DNA from: Actinomadura cremea
GTDB lineage: Bacteria; Actinomycetota; Actinomycetes; Streptosporangiales; Streptosporangiaceae
Length of the DNA stretch: 64,000 bases
Reading direction: 5' to 3'
NCBI RefSeq assembly: GCF_014648495.1
Contig: NZ_BMRF01000026.1
Span: forward strand, 1-64,000
Position numbers and translations under genes: made by a program. This document shows, in pieces, positions 42,244 through 50,152 of the stretch (position 1 is the stretch's first letter; the number at the start of each line of letters is the position of its first letter). The notes below the pieces were generated by a model, which saw nothing but the letters and a program-made list of their open reading frames with translations, was not told the DNA's origin and made no database searches.

Positions 42244-44235
42244 GTGGACTGGAACGACTTCGCCAAGCGGCTGACCCTCGAACTCTCCCGCCTGCCGGTG
42301 CAGTCGTTCATCATCGTGCAGGCGCCCTCCGGCATGCCGTACGTGCAGGCGATGCGCGCCGACCAGGGCATGGACGCCGAGGCCGTCGGCAGCGCGTTCC
42401 TGCCCCGCCCCCTCGGCCACCTGCAGGAACGCCGCCTGCGGTCCCTCGGCTGGGAGCCGCCGGACGACCGGCGGCGCCGCAACTGGTGGGACCACTTCGA
42501 CCTGCGCGACCCCGGCCGCCGCGACCGTGACGGCCGCGCCGCCGCCGAACGCCTCGAAGCCTGCGCGATGCTCGCGGGCCGGATGGTCGGCGCGTTCCGC
42601 GACGTCTACGGCATCGACTCCCCCCTCGAACTCGTCTACCAGGCCGCCCGCATCGGCAAGGAGGGCGGCCCGCTCGCCCTGCCGGGCCTCGGCATCCCCG
42701 TCGCGATCCCCGAGGGCGGCGAGCGCCGCACCGAACGCCCGTCCGGCTCGGCGCTCGAGACCGCCCTCGCCGACGCGCGCGAACGCGGCGACCAGCGCGG
42801 CTACCTCGAACTGCTGGCCCGCGCCCCCCTCTACCTGCCCGCGCCGAACAACCCCGGCGGCACCGACCACCAGTACGCGACGGCCCAGTTCGGCGACGGC
42901 ACGTTCATCCTGGCGTTCACCTCCCCCGAGGCCATGGAGCGATCCCTGCAGGGCCAGGCCGTCCACCACCGGGAGGAGTCCCTGGCGCGGCTCGCCCGCC
43001 GCTGGCCGAACCCCCGCTGGCAGCTCGCCGTCAACCCCGGGCTCCCCAGCGCCTCGTACCTGGACGCCAACGCCCTGTTCGAGCCCGAACACGCCGAACC
43101 GCCGCGACAGGCCCGCCGCACCCGTAAGTCCGGCCGCCGCCGCGCCGCCCCCCGCGAGACCCCGGTCGACCCCGTCCCCGCACGCGGCCCGCAGGCCAAC
43201 GGCCACACCCCGCCCCCGTCCGAGGACCCGCCCGCCCCACCCACCGACGCCCCGGCACCAGCCGCCGCCTCAGGCGACCCGAGCGCGCGCGGAGCCGACC
43301 CCCGCGACACCTTCGTGGGCCCACCCGGCGAACGTCCGGCCGAGGCCCTGGGAACGCCCCGTCCGGGCGAACGCGGGGACGCCCCTCGCGACGGGCTCGC
43401 GAGCCCACCCGGCGGACCTCCGGCCGATGCGACGGCGGGCGCCGCCCCAGACCCGTACTCAACCGGCCCAGCCCATGACCCGGGGGCACCGCGCCTTACC
43501 AAGGGCGACCCAAGCGCGCACGGGACCGCCCCCCGCGACGCCCTCGCGGGCCCACCCGGCGGACCTCCGGCCGAAACGGCACCGCGCGCCCCGGCCCCGT
43601 ACCCGACCGGCCCCGCCGAGGCCCCGGAAGCACCCCGTCCCGGCGCGGACGGGGCGGGCGCTCGGGTCGGGCTTGGGGGTGGGGACGACGCCCTCGCCGG
43701 GGCACCCGATGCGGCTCCGGCGGAGGACGTCGCGGCGGGACGGCAGATCGTGGTGATGCAGAAGGTCGTCCGGAGCGACCATGTCCAGCACTACCTCGAA
43801 GGTGGGTACGACCTGGTCGCCGGGTACGTGCACCGGTTCGAGGACGTGCGGGGGCTGGGCACTCCGGCGGTGATCGTGCGGGCGCTGGGACTCGTGTACG
43901 AGGGGTCGCCGTTCAGTCCGGCGGACGAGCAGGTGTTCGTGATCCGGTGGGCGGCGGTGAAGCCGCCGCTGTTCCGGCGGCCGCTGGGCGGGATCGACGA
44001 GTGGAGCATGGGGATCGTGCCGGGCGGCTGGGTGATCGAGAAGGCGCCGTTCCCGGGTTCGGGGTACGCGCCGGGCGAGGGGCCGTCGATCCCGGAGTTC
44101 AAGATCGACAGCCAGCGGCTGCCGCACGGGGCGGAGCTGTACCGGCTGGACGCGCAGGGGACGGAGCGGCTCGTCGCCGTGTTCGACGCCGATCTGCGCA
44201 GGTGGCATGTGAAACTGCCGGGGGGACGGGCATGA
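42244..44235 (+). CDS. SseB-like protein with low-complexity linker and separate C-terminal domain, paralogue 2
   Basis: A 663-residue protein. Residues 1-290 mirror the preceding gene: DWNDFAKRLTLELSRL, YVQAMRADQGMDAEAVGSAF, RNWWDHFD, then an SseB-like part ending WQLAVNPGLPSASYLD. A linker of about 200 residues follows, dominated by Pro, Ala, Gly and Asp with imperfect repeats of GDPSARG-x4-DT-x3-PPGE. A folded domain occupies about 499-663 (IVVMQKVVRSDHVQHYLEGG, YVHRFEDVRGLG, GGWVIEKAPFPGSGYAPGEG, RLPHGAELYRLDAQG). The conserved-head, linker, different-tail plan plus an overlapping small gene recalls secreted or polymorphic effectors, but no toxin motif is visible. Confidence 0.8.
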   Translation: MDWNDFAKRLTLELSRLPVQSFIIVQAPSGMPYVQAMRADQGMDAEAVGSAFLPRPLGHLQERRLRSLGWEPPDDRRRRNWWDHFDLRDPGRRDRDGRAAAERLEACAMLAGRMVGAFRDVYGIDSPLELVYQAARIGKEGGPLALPGLGIPVAIPEGGERRTERPSGSALETALADARERGDQRGYLELLARAPLYLPAPNNPGGTDHQYATAQFGDGTFILAFTSPEAMERSLQGQAVHHREESLARLARRWPNPRWQLAVNPGLPSASYLDANALFEPEHAEPPRQARRTRKSGRRRAAPRETPVDPVPARGPQANGHTPPPSEDPPAPPTDAPAPAAASGDPSARGADPRDTFVGPPGERPAEALGTPRPGERGDAPRDGLASPPGGPPADATAGAAPDPYSTGPAHDPGAPRLTKGDPSAHGTAPRDALAGPPGGPPAETAPRAPAPYPTGPAEAPEAPRPGADGAGARVGLGGGDDALAGAPDAAPAEDVAAGRQIVVMQKVVRSDHVQHYLEGGYDLVAGYVHRFEDVRGLGTPAVIVRALGLVYEGSPFSPADEQVFVIRWAAVKPPLFRRPLGGIDEWSMGIVPGGWVIEKAPFPGSGYAPGEGPSIPEFKIDSQRLPHGAELYRLDAQGTERLVAVFDADLRRWHVKLPGGRA

Positions 44236-44597
44236 TCCGGCACGGGTACTACGCGGGATGGCGCGGCGGCGAGTACGAGGCGAGTCCGGACGGTGATCTC
44301 GTACGGCTGTACGCGGAGCGGGAGGCCGATGGGTTCCGGCTGATCACCCCCGACCGGTACCTGCGGGTGGTGCCGGCGGCGGAGATCGACCATCTGCGTT
44401 ACGTGAGCACGCGTTGCGTCTGGCGGGGAGAGCCGTTCGTGGTGCTGGGCGAGCAGGACGGCTGGTTGCGGGTGGAGTACACGGGCGGGAGGGCGCCGGT
44501 GGCGGAGCGGCTCGGGTTGGAGACGTTCGATCGGGGCGTCTATCAGGCGTGGGCGTCGCGGCACGAGGTCGAGGACGTCCGCGAGGAGATCGTCTGA
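44232..44597 (+). CDS. Small partner protein of the SseB-like gene
   Basis: A 121-residue protein whose ATG overlaps the previous stop by ATGA, so its production is coupled to the 663-residue protein. It reads HGYYAGWRGGEYEASPDGD, then alternating strands (RLITPDRYLRVVPAAEIDHL, RYVSTRCVWRGEPFVVLGE, GWLRVEYTGGRAPVAE), suggesting a compact beta fold. No membrane segment or known motif. The layout would suit an immunity or chaperone partner, which is inference only. A GTG/ATG-rich boundary to pxpA follows with 12 bases. Confidence 0.75.
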   Translation: MIRHGYYAGWRGGEYEASPDGDLVRLYAEREADGFRLITPDRYLRVVPAAEIDHLRYVSTRCVWRGEPFVVLGEQDGWLRVEYTGGRAPVAERLGLETFDRGVYQAWASRHEVEDVREEIV

Positions 44598-44609
44598 GAA
44601 GGTCGGGGC

Positions 44610-45362
44610 ATGGCGGTCATCGACATCAACGCCGACCTCGGCGAGGGGTTCGGCATCTGGGAGCTGGGCGACGACCTGGCACTGCTCGACGTGATCACCA
44701 GCGCGAACGTGGCGTGCGGGTTCCACGCGGGCGATCCGCTGATCATGCGCCGGGTGTGCGCGGCGGCGGTGGAGCGCGGGGTGACGATCGGCGCGCAGGT
44801 GTCGTACCGCGACCTGGCCGGTTTCGGTCGCCGGGAGATGGACGTCGCCGCGCCGGAGCTGACGGCCGAGGTGCTGTACCAGCTCGCGGCGCTGGACGGG
44901 ATCGCGCGCGCGGAGGGCGGGCGGGTCGCGTACGTGAAGCCGCACGGGGCGCTCTACAACCGGGTGGCGCGCGACGAGGTGCAGGCGGCGGCGGTGGCGG
45001 AGGCGGTGCGGGCGTTCGATCCCGCGTTGCCGTTGCTGACGCTGCCGGGTTCGGCCGTGCACGAGGTCGCGGGTGGGCTGACGGTGGTGGCGGAGTGCTT
45101 CGCCGACCGCGCGTACACGCCGGCGGGGCGGCTGGTGTCGCGGCGGGAGCCGGGTGCCGTGGTGCACGACGCGGGCGAGGTCGTGCGGCGGGCCGTCCGG
45201 ATGGCGGTGGGCGGCAGTGTGGTCGCGGTGGACGGGAGCGACGTCGCGCTGCGGGCGCGGTCGATGTGCGTGCACGGGGACACGCCGGGGGCGGTGTCGC
45301 TGGCGCGGGCGGTGCGGGCGGCGCTGACGGGCGCGGGCGTGACGCTGGAACCGTTCGCGTGA
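44610..45362 (+). CDS. pxpA: 5-oxoprolinase subunit A
   Basis: PxpA (LamB/YcsF family, 250 residues) of the prokaryotic ATP-dependent 5-oxoprolinase, which opens pyroglutamate to glutamate. Diagnostic motifs are INADLGEGFG, NVACGFHAGDP, QVSYRDLAGFGRR, VKPHGALYN and CVHGDTP. It starts the pxpABC operon and overlaps pxpB by GTGA. The role is well established for this gene set in bacteria. Confidence 0.94.
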   Translation: MAVIDINADLGEGFGIWELGDDLALLDVITSANVACGFHAGDPLIMRRVCAAAVERGVTIGAQVSYRDLAGFGRREMDVAAPELTAEVLYQLAALDGIARAEGGRVAYVKPHGALYNRVARDEVQAAAVAEAVRAFDPALPLLTLPGSAVHEVAGGLTVVAECFADRAYTPAGRLVSRREPGAVVHDAGEVVRRAVRMAVGGSVVAVDGSDVALRARSMCVHGDTPGAVSLARAVRAALTGAGVTLEPFA

Positions 45363-45973
45363 GAGTGCTGCGGGCGGGGGACGCGGCGCTGCTGGTGGAG
45401 ACGGGCGATCTGGCGAGCGCGCACCGGTTGGACGCGGCGCTGCGGGGCGCACGTCCGGCGGGCGTGGTCGATGTGGTGCCGGGCGAGCAGACCGTGCTGG
45501 TGATCACCGAGCCGGGCACGGACATGGAGCGGCTGGCCGGAGCGCTGCCGGGGCTGCGGGCGCCGGACGACGCGGCGGCGGGCACGGAGCCGGTGCGGAT
45601 CCCGGTCGTCTACGACGGGGAGGACCTCGAGGAGGTCGCGGAGCTCACCGGGCTGTCGCGGGACGAGGTCGTGCGGCGGCACTCGGACGCCTGGTACACG
45701 GTCGCCTACCTGGGGTTCTCGCCCGGTTTCGGGTATCTGACGGGGCTGGATCCGGCGCTGCACGTGCCGAGGCGGGAGTCGCCGCGCACGGCGGTCCCGG
45801 CCGGGTCGGTGGCGATCGCGGGGCCGTACGCGGCGGTGTACCCGTCGCGGTCGCCGGGCGGCTGGCGGCTGCTGGGACGGACGGCGGCGGCGCTGTGGGA
45901 CGTCGAGCGCGATCCGCCGTCGCTGCTGCGGCCGGGGACGCGCGTCCGGTTCGTCCCCGGGGACGATCGTTGA
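45359..45973 (+). CDS. pxpB: 5-oxoprolinase subunit B
   Basis: PxpB (204 residues; KipI-like allophanate hydrolase subunit 1 fold). It contains HSDAWYTVAYLGFSPGFGYLTGL and AVPAGSVAIAGPYAAVYPSRSPGGWRLLGRT, both highly characteristic. It works in a complex with PxpC to activate and hydrolyse the substrate with PxpA. Overlaps both neighbours by four bases, so all three are coupled. Confidence 0.94.
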   Translation: MRVLRAGDAALLVETGDLASAHRLDAALRGARPAGVVDVVPGEQTVLVITEPGTDMERLAGALPGLRAPDDAAAGTEPVRIPVVYDGEDLEEVAELTGLSRDEVVRRHSDAWYTVAYLGFSPGFGYLTGLDPALHVPRRESPRTAVPAGSVAIAGPYAAVYPSRSPGGWRLLGRTAAALWDVERDPPSLLRPGTRVRFVPGDDR

Positions 45974-46818
45974 TCGAGATCGTCCGGCCGGGGCCGCTGG
46001 CGACCGTCCAGGACCTCGGCAGGCCCGGTCTCGCGCATCTGGGCGTCCCCCGGTCGGGGGCGGCGGACGAGCGGGCGCTGCGGCTCGCGAACCGGCTCGT
46101 GGGCAATCCGGAGGGCGCGGCGGGCGTGGAGCTCACGCTGGGCGGGGCGGTGCTGCGCTTTCACCGTGCGGTGTGGATCGCGGTCACGGGTGCGATGCTT
46201 CCGGTGCGCGTCGGGGGACGCGGGTCCGGGACGAACGCGCCGTGCCACGTGTCGGAGGGCGCTCTCGTCGAGTTCGGTATGCCGGTGTCCGGGTTGCGCA
46301 GTTATCTGGCCGTGCGGGGCGGGGTCGCGGCAGGGGAAGTGCTGGGGAGCCGTTCGACCGACCTGTTGTCGGGGCTGGGCCCGGCGCCGTTGAAGGCCGG
46401 TGACCGGTTGCCCCTGGGGCCTGCCACGGGACTTGACCCGATCACCGTCGACATCGTTCCCGGTGTCTCCCTACCGGAGACGCCGGTACTGCGGGTCTTG
46501 CCCGGCCCCAGGGACGACTGGTTCGCGCAGGACGCACTGCACACGCTCACGTCCGCCATGTACGAGGTTTCACCGGACAGCAACCGGGTCGGGGTTCGTT
46601 TGGACGGCCCGGCGCTGCAACGGTCGCGCCAAGGGGAACTGGGCAGCGAGGGGATGGTCACCGGGGCGGTGCAGGTGCCGCCCAGCGGGCTGCCCATCGT
46701 CTTCCTCGCCGACCATCCGACGACCGGCGGCTACCCCGTCATCGCGGTGCTGGACTCCGCGTCCGTCCCGGACGCGGCTCAGCTGCGCCCGGGGCAGCGC
46801 GTCCGGTTCCGGCTCTAG
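45970..46818 (+). CDS. pxpC: 5-oxoprolinase subunit C
   Basis: PxpC (282 residues; biotin-dependent carboxylase/allophanate hydrolase subunit 2 fold). It has VQDLGRPGLAHLGVPRSGAADERALRLANRLVGN, SYLAVRGGVA, RVLPGPRDDWF and GLPIVFLADHPTTGGYPVIAVL. TTG at 45970 overlaps the pxpB stop as TTGA. Its own stop overlaps the stop of the convergent phosphatase gene by four bases. Confidence 0.93.
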   Translation: MIEIVRPGPLATVQDLGRPGLAHLGVPRSGAADERALRLANRLVGNPEGAAGVELTLGGAVLRFHRAVWIAVTGAMLPVRVGGRGSGTNAPCHVSEGALVEFGMPVSGLRSYLAVRGGVAAGEVLGSRSTDLLSGLGPAPLKAGDRLPLGPATGLDPITVDIVPGVSLPETPVLRVLPGPRDDWFAQDALHTLTSAMYEVSPDSNRVGVRLDGPALQRSRQGELGSEGMVTGAVQVPPSGLPIVFLADHPTTGGYPVIAVLDSASVPDAAQLRPGQRVRFRL

Positions 46819-47510
46819 GTGAGCGGGGCGGGCGCGGACCAGTCCAGGTGCGAGACGTCGTTGAAGCCGCGGACCTGTGTCAGGTCGCCGATCCGCACCA
46901 GCCGGGAGATCGACGCGTTGTCGGGGGCGAGGAACGCGAACGGCCGGGAGCCGGTCGCGGCGGCGAGCGCCTGCGCGATCGCGGCGCCGTGGGAGAACAC
47001 CGCGATGCGCCCGCCCGCGTGCTTCGCGGCGAGCCGGGTGAGGCTCTCCTCGATCCGCGCGGCGAACGCCTCGGCCGCCTCCGCGCCGGGGATCAGGTCC
47101 CAGCGCTCCGCGGCGAACACCCGCTGCGCGAGGGGGTCGTTCTCGGCGACCCTGCGGCGGAACACGCCGCCCTCCCACTCGCCGAGGTGCACCTCGCGCA
47201 TGCCCGGCTCGACGATGGGCTCCATGCCGAGCCGGGCGGCGAGCGGCGCGGCCGTCTCGTGCGTCCGGCGCAGCGTCGTCACGTAGAGGGCGTCGAACGT
47301 CTCGCCGCAGAGCCGCTCTCCGACCTGCTCCGCCTGCTCCCGTCCCTCCGGCGCCAGTTCCGGGTCGCCCTGCCCGTCCACCGTCGGGAACCGGACGTCG
47401 GCGCGGGCCGGGGCGGACGCGCCGTGCCGGATGAGCAGCACCTCCGTCGCACCGTCGGGGGCCTTGTACCGCGTCTGCCGGTATTCGACCGGCTCATCCC
47501 GCTCGTCCAC
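46815..47510 (-). CDS. Histidine phosphatase family protein (phosphoglycerate-mutase-like)
   Basis: A 231-residue histidine phosphatase: LLIRHGASAPAR has the phospho-accepting histidine, EGREQAEQVGERL follows, TTLRRTHETAAPLAAR the second arginine, and VFSHGAAIAQAL the second histidine. Substrate may be a phosphorylated metabolite; members are diverse. The end overlaps that of pxpC by four bases, so there is no room for a terminator between the two. Confidence 0.9.
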   Translation of the reverse strand: MDERDEPVEYRQTRYKAPDGATEVLLIRHGASAPARADVRFPTVDGQGDPELAPEGREQAEQVGERLCGETFDALYVTTLRRTHETAAPLAARLGMEPIVEPGMREVHLGEWEGGVFRRRVAENDPLAQRVFAAERWDLIPGAEAAEAFAARIEESLTRLAAKHAGGRIAVFSHGAAIAQALAAATGSRPFAFLAPDNASISRLVRIGDLTQVRGFNDVSHLDWSAPAPLT

Positions 47511-47560
47511 GATGCGAACACTAACGTCCGCCCCGCCGCCCGTGCCGGGCGGCCCGCCGG

Positions 47561-48301
47561 TCAGGCGAGCGCGCCGCCGTCGATGTCGAGGACGGTGCCG
47601 GTGACGAACGACGCACCGGGGCTGGCGAGGAACGCCACGCCCGCCGCGATCTCCTCGGGCCGCCCGTAGCGGCCCAGCGCGTTGAGGCTCCGCTGGAAGT
47701 CGGCGGTCGGACCGTCCGGGGGGTTCATGTCGGTCGCGGTCGAGCCCGTCCCGACGACGTTCACGGTGATCCCGCGCCCGGCCAGGTCGCGCGCGACGCC
47801 CTGGCTGTAGCCGACGACCGCCGCCTTGGTCGCCGCGTAGTCGGCCACGCCCGGCGAACCGGTGCGGCGGCCCAGGTTGGACCCGATCGTGATGACCCGC
47901 CCGCCGTCGGCCAGCAGCGGCGCGGCGGCGCGGACGGCGGCCACGACGCCGTGCAGGTTCACGTCGTAGATCCGGTCGAACGCCGCGATGTCGTCCTGCT
48001 CGCCGACCGGCCCGTAGGAGATCACGCCCGCGTTGTTGACCAGCACGTCCAACCGCCCGAAGTCGGCCGCGACCGCCCGGACCAGTTCCGCGACCTGGGC
48101 GGGATCGGCCATGTCGGCGCGGTAGGCGCCGCCCCGGCGGCCCGCCGCCTCGATGTCGCGGACCACCTCCTTGGCGCCGTCCGCGGACGCCACGTAGCCG
48201 ACCGCGACGTCCGCGCCGCGGGCGGCGAGTTCGCGGGCCGTCGCCGCGCCGATGCCCCGCGACCCGCCCGTCACGAGTGCCACCTTGCCGTCGAGTTCCA
48301 T
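47561..48301 (-). CDS. Short-chain dehydrogenase/reductase
   Basis: A classical SDR of 246 residues. The cofactor loop is TGGSRGIG (residues 11-18), NNAG is at 89-92, and the catalytic set is S141, Y155 and K159 (YAATK). The end VLDIDGGALA is usual. It resembles 3-oxoacyl-ACP reductases but lacks context for fatty acid synthesis. GGAGG precedes the ATG by four bases. Divergent from a TetR gene with two copies of an operator between, so it is the repressor's target. Confidence 0.92.
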   Translation of the reverse strand: MELDGKVALVTGGSRGIGAATARELAARGADVAVGYVASADGAKEVVRDIEAAGRRGGAYRADMADPAQVAELVRAVAADFGRLDVLVNNAGVISYGPVGEQDDIAAFDRIYDVNLHGVVAAVRAAAPLLADGGRVITIGSNLGRRTGSPGVADYAATKAAVVGYSQGVARDLAGRGITVNVVGTGSTATDMNPPDGPTADFQRSLNALGRYGRPEEIAAGVAFLASPGASFVTGTVLDIDGGALA

Positions 48302-48317
48302 CACGCCTCCATTTATG

Positions 48318-48329
48318 TACCGATCGGTA
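48318..48329. promoter_or_regulatory. TetR operator TACCGATCGGTA (first of two)
   Basis: A perfect 12-base palindrome inside the extended site TGTACCGATCGGTATC, 17 bases from the SDR start. A second similar site lies at 48345-48360 (reverse complement TGTATCGGTCAGTATA). Confidence 0.75.
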
Positions 48330-48344
48330 TCGAAGTAGACCTTA

Positions 48345-48360
48345 TATACTGACCGATACA
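48345..48360. promoter_or_regulatory. Second TetR-type half-palindromic site
   Basis: TATACTGACCGATACA matches the first operator when reversed (TGTAtCGGtcaGTATA against TGTAcCGAtcgGTATc). Together they allow two repressor dimers between the divergent promoters. Confidence 0.6.
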
Positions 48361-48384
48361 CAACGCAAGGAAGGGAGGCGGCGG

Positions 48385-49002
48385 ATGCCGACGGGACGCC
48401 CCCGCGAATTCGACGTCGACGAGCGGCTCGACCGCGCCCTGGACGTCTTCTGGCGGCAGGGCTACGAGGGCACCGCCCTGTCCGACCTGACCGAGGCGAT
48501 GGGCATCAACCGGCCCAGCCTCTACGCCGCGTACGGCAACAAGGAGGCGCTGTTCCGCAAGGTCCTCGACCGGTACGCCGAAGGGCCCGCCGGGTACGTC
48601 CGGGCGGCCCTGGACGAGCCCAGCGCGCGCGCCGTCGCGGACGCGATCCTGCGGGGCGCGATCGAGGTCACCACGAGCGGCCCCGGAGGTTGCCTGCTGG
48701 TCCAGGGCGCGCTCGTGACGGGACGGCAGAACGAGGCCGCCCGCCAGGAGATCGAGGCGAGGCGGCGCTGGGCGGAGGAGATGCTGGCCGAACGCTTCGA
48801 GCGCGCGCGCGCCGAGGGCGACCTCCCGCCCGGCACCGACACCGACGCCCTGGCCCGGTACGTCTGGTCGGTCTCGTACGGGTTGTCGGTGCAGGCGGCC
48901 GGCGGCACGTCGCCCGAAGACCTGCACCGGGCCGCCGACATGGCCCTCAAGGCCCTGCCGACCTCCGGCGCCCGCACCGCGGACTCCTCGCCGCACGGCT
49001 GA
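48385..49002 (+). CDS. TetR/AcrR-family regulator
   Basis: A 205-residue TetR regulator with the helix-turn-helix GTALSDLTEAMGINRPSLYAAYGNKEALF and a cysteine in the ligand domain (GPGGCLLVQGALVTG). This combination is typical of the TetR_C group that represses neighbouring short-chain dehydrogenases. AAGGGAGG lies upstream of the ATG. Likely autoregulated through the paired sites in front of it. Confidence 0.92.
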   Translation: MPTGRPREFDVDERLDRALDVFWRQGYEGTALSDLTEAMGINRPSLYAAYGNKEALFRKVLDRYAEGPAGYVRAALDEPSARAVADAILRGAIEVTTSGPGGCLLVQGALVTGRQNEAARQEIEARRRWAEEMLAERFERARAEGDLPPGTDTDALARYVWSVSYGLSVQAAGGTSPEDLHRAADMALKALPTSGARTADSSPHG

Positions 49003-49035
49003 CCCCCGCGAACCGACCCGTCCGCCGGACGCCGG

Positions 49036-50121
49036 TCAGGGCAGGAGGGGCCGCACCCTCGCGAGTTCGGCGTCGAGGAGGTCGGCGGGCACGTCCTCCC
49101 AGGTGGTGACGGTCACGTCGCCGCCGTCGGGCCGCCAGACGCCCGCGACACGCCCCTCGTGCAGGACGACCGGGGAGATCCACCCGGCGGTGCGGCTCAC
49201 CTCGCGCCGGCGCTCGGCCGGCACCAGGTACGTCGCGCCCGTCCCGGCGCCCAGGACGTACTGGTCGAACGCGCCCAGCAGCCGGACGGACGCCGCCGGT
49301 CCGGCGTCGAGCAGCGCGTCGCGGTGCTCGACCGGCAGGTACATCGGGACGCCGTCCACCTCGACGGTGCACAGCTCGCCGTCGAGGGCGGCGAACCAGC
49401 TCCTGACGTCCTTCTTCCGGTTCGCGTTGCGCATGAGCCAGTTGTCGAACATGTCGGGCGTGGCGGGACCGTGCGCCCCCAGGAACGCGCGGACGACCGT
49501 GCGCGCGGCCTCGTCCACCGGCGGCGGGCCCGTCCAGCCGGGCACCCGGCCCGCCGGGGACGCGAACGTGACCCGCGTGCCCCGCGACGGGCCGTGGCAC
49601 AGCACGCCCCACCAGGCGAGGGGCTTGAGCAGGGTGCCCCAGCCGGACCCGAGCACCTCCCGCAGGTGCGTGGAGCCGGTGTCCTCGACGACGGCCCGCG
49701 TCAGCTCCTCGCGCGTGAGCACGGCGCCGCCCGCGAGCGCCCGCGTCGCGGCCTCGGCGATCGCCTCCAGGTCGGCGGGCGTGGCGCCGAACGCCTTCTG
49801 CCAGCTCGGCTTCTCCCAGTGCCGGGCGGCCCCGCACAGCGCCAGGTACGCGGCGGCCTCGTCGGCGGGCAGCAGGTGCAGGGTGCCCCGCATCGCCCAC
49901 GTCCTGACGAGCGTCCGTCCGTCCCGCACGGCCCGAGCGGCCTCGCCCGCCTCCGGGGACGCGCGCCGGACCGCCACGGCGAGTTCGGCGGCCGACGCCA
50001 CCTGCGCCTGCACTCCGCCGAGACGGCGCGCGACGTCCACCGCCGACGCCGCGTCCGGCCGGGCGACGAACTGCCGCCGCATCCGCCAGGCCAGCACCTG
50101 CGCCCACGTCACCGAGGTCAT
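49036..50121 (-). CDS. Winged-helix DNA-binding domain protein (HTH_42, YcaQ/AlkX-like)
   Basis: A 361-residue protein of the family of tandem winged helices. It starts VTWAQVLAWRMRRQFV and contains RTWAMRGTLHLLPADEAAAY, the signature found in all members, and PVVLHEGRVAGVW near the end. Relatives such as YcaQ/AlkX unhook DNA crosslinks as glycosylases, so a DNA-repair role is possible; the catalytic motif QxQ/QxD equivalent is GGVQAQV near the N-terminus. ATG at 50121 chosen; 50139 is possible. It stands 31 bases before the AAA gene end. Confidence 0.82.
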   Translation of the reverse strand: MTSVTWAQVLAWRMRRQFVARPDAASAVDVARRLGGVQAQVASAAELAVAVRRASPEAGEAARAVRDGRTLVRTWAMRGTLHLLPADEAAAYLALCGAARHWEKPSWQKAFGATPADLEAIAEAATRALAGGAVLTREELTRAVVEDTGSTHLREVLGSGWGTLLKPLAWWGVLCHGPSRGTRVTFASPAGRVPGWTGPPPVDEAARTVVRAFLGAHGPATPDMFDNWLMRNANRKKDVRSWFAALDGELCTVEVDGVPMYLPVEHRDALLDAGPAASVRLLGAFDQYVLGAGTGATYLVPAERRREVSRTAGWISPVVLHEGRVAGVWRPDGGDVTVTTWEDVPADLLDAELARVRPLLP

Positions 50122-50152
50122 CCCCCGATTAGACCGCACGCCGCCGACAGGT

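Noticed and set aside
44610..46818. Allophanate hydrolase or carboxylase operon
   Set aside because: The PxpA gene (LamB/YcsF) next to the two KipI/KipA-like subunits identifies 5-oxoprolinase.
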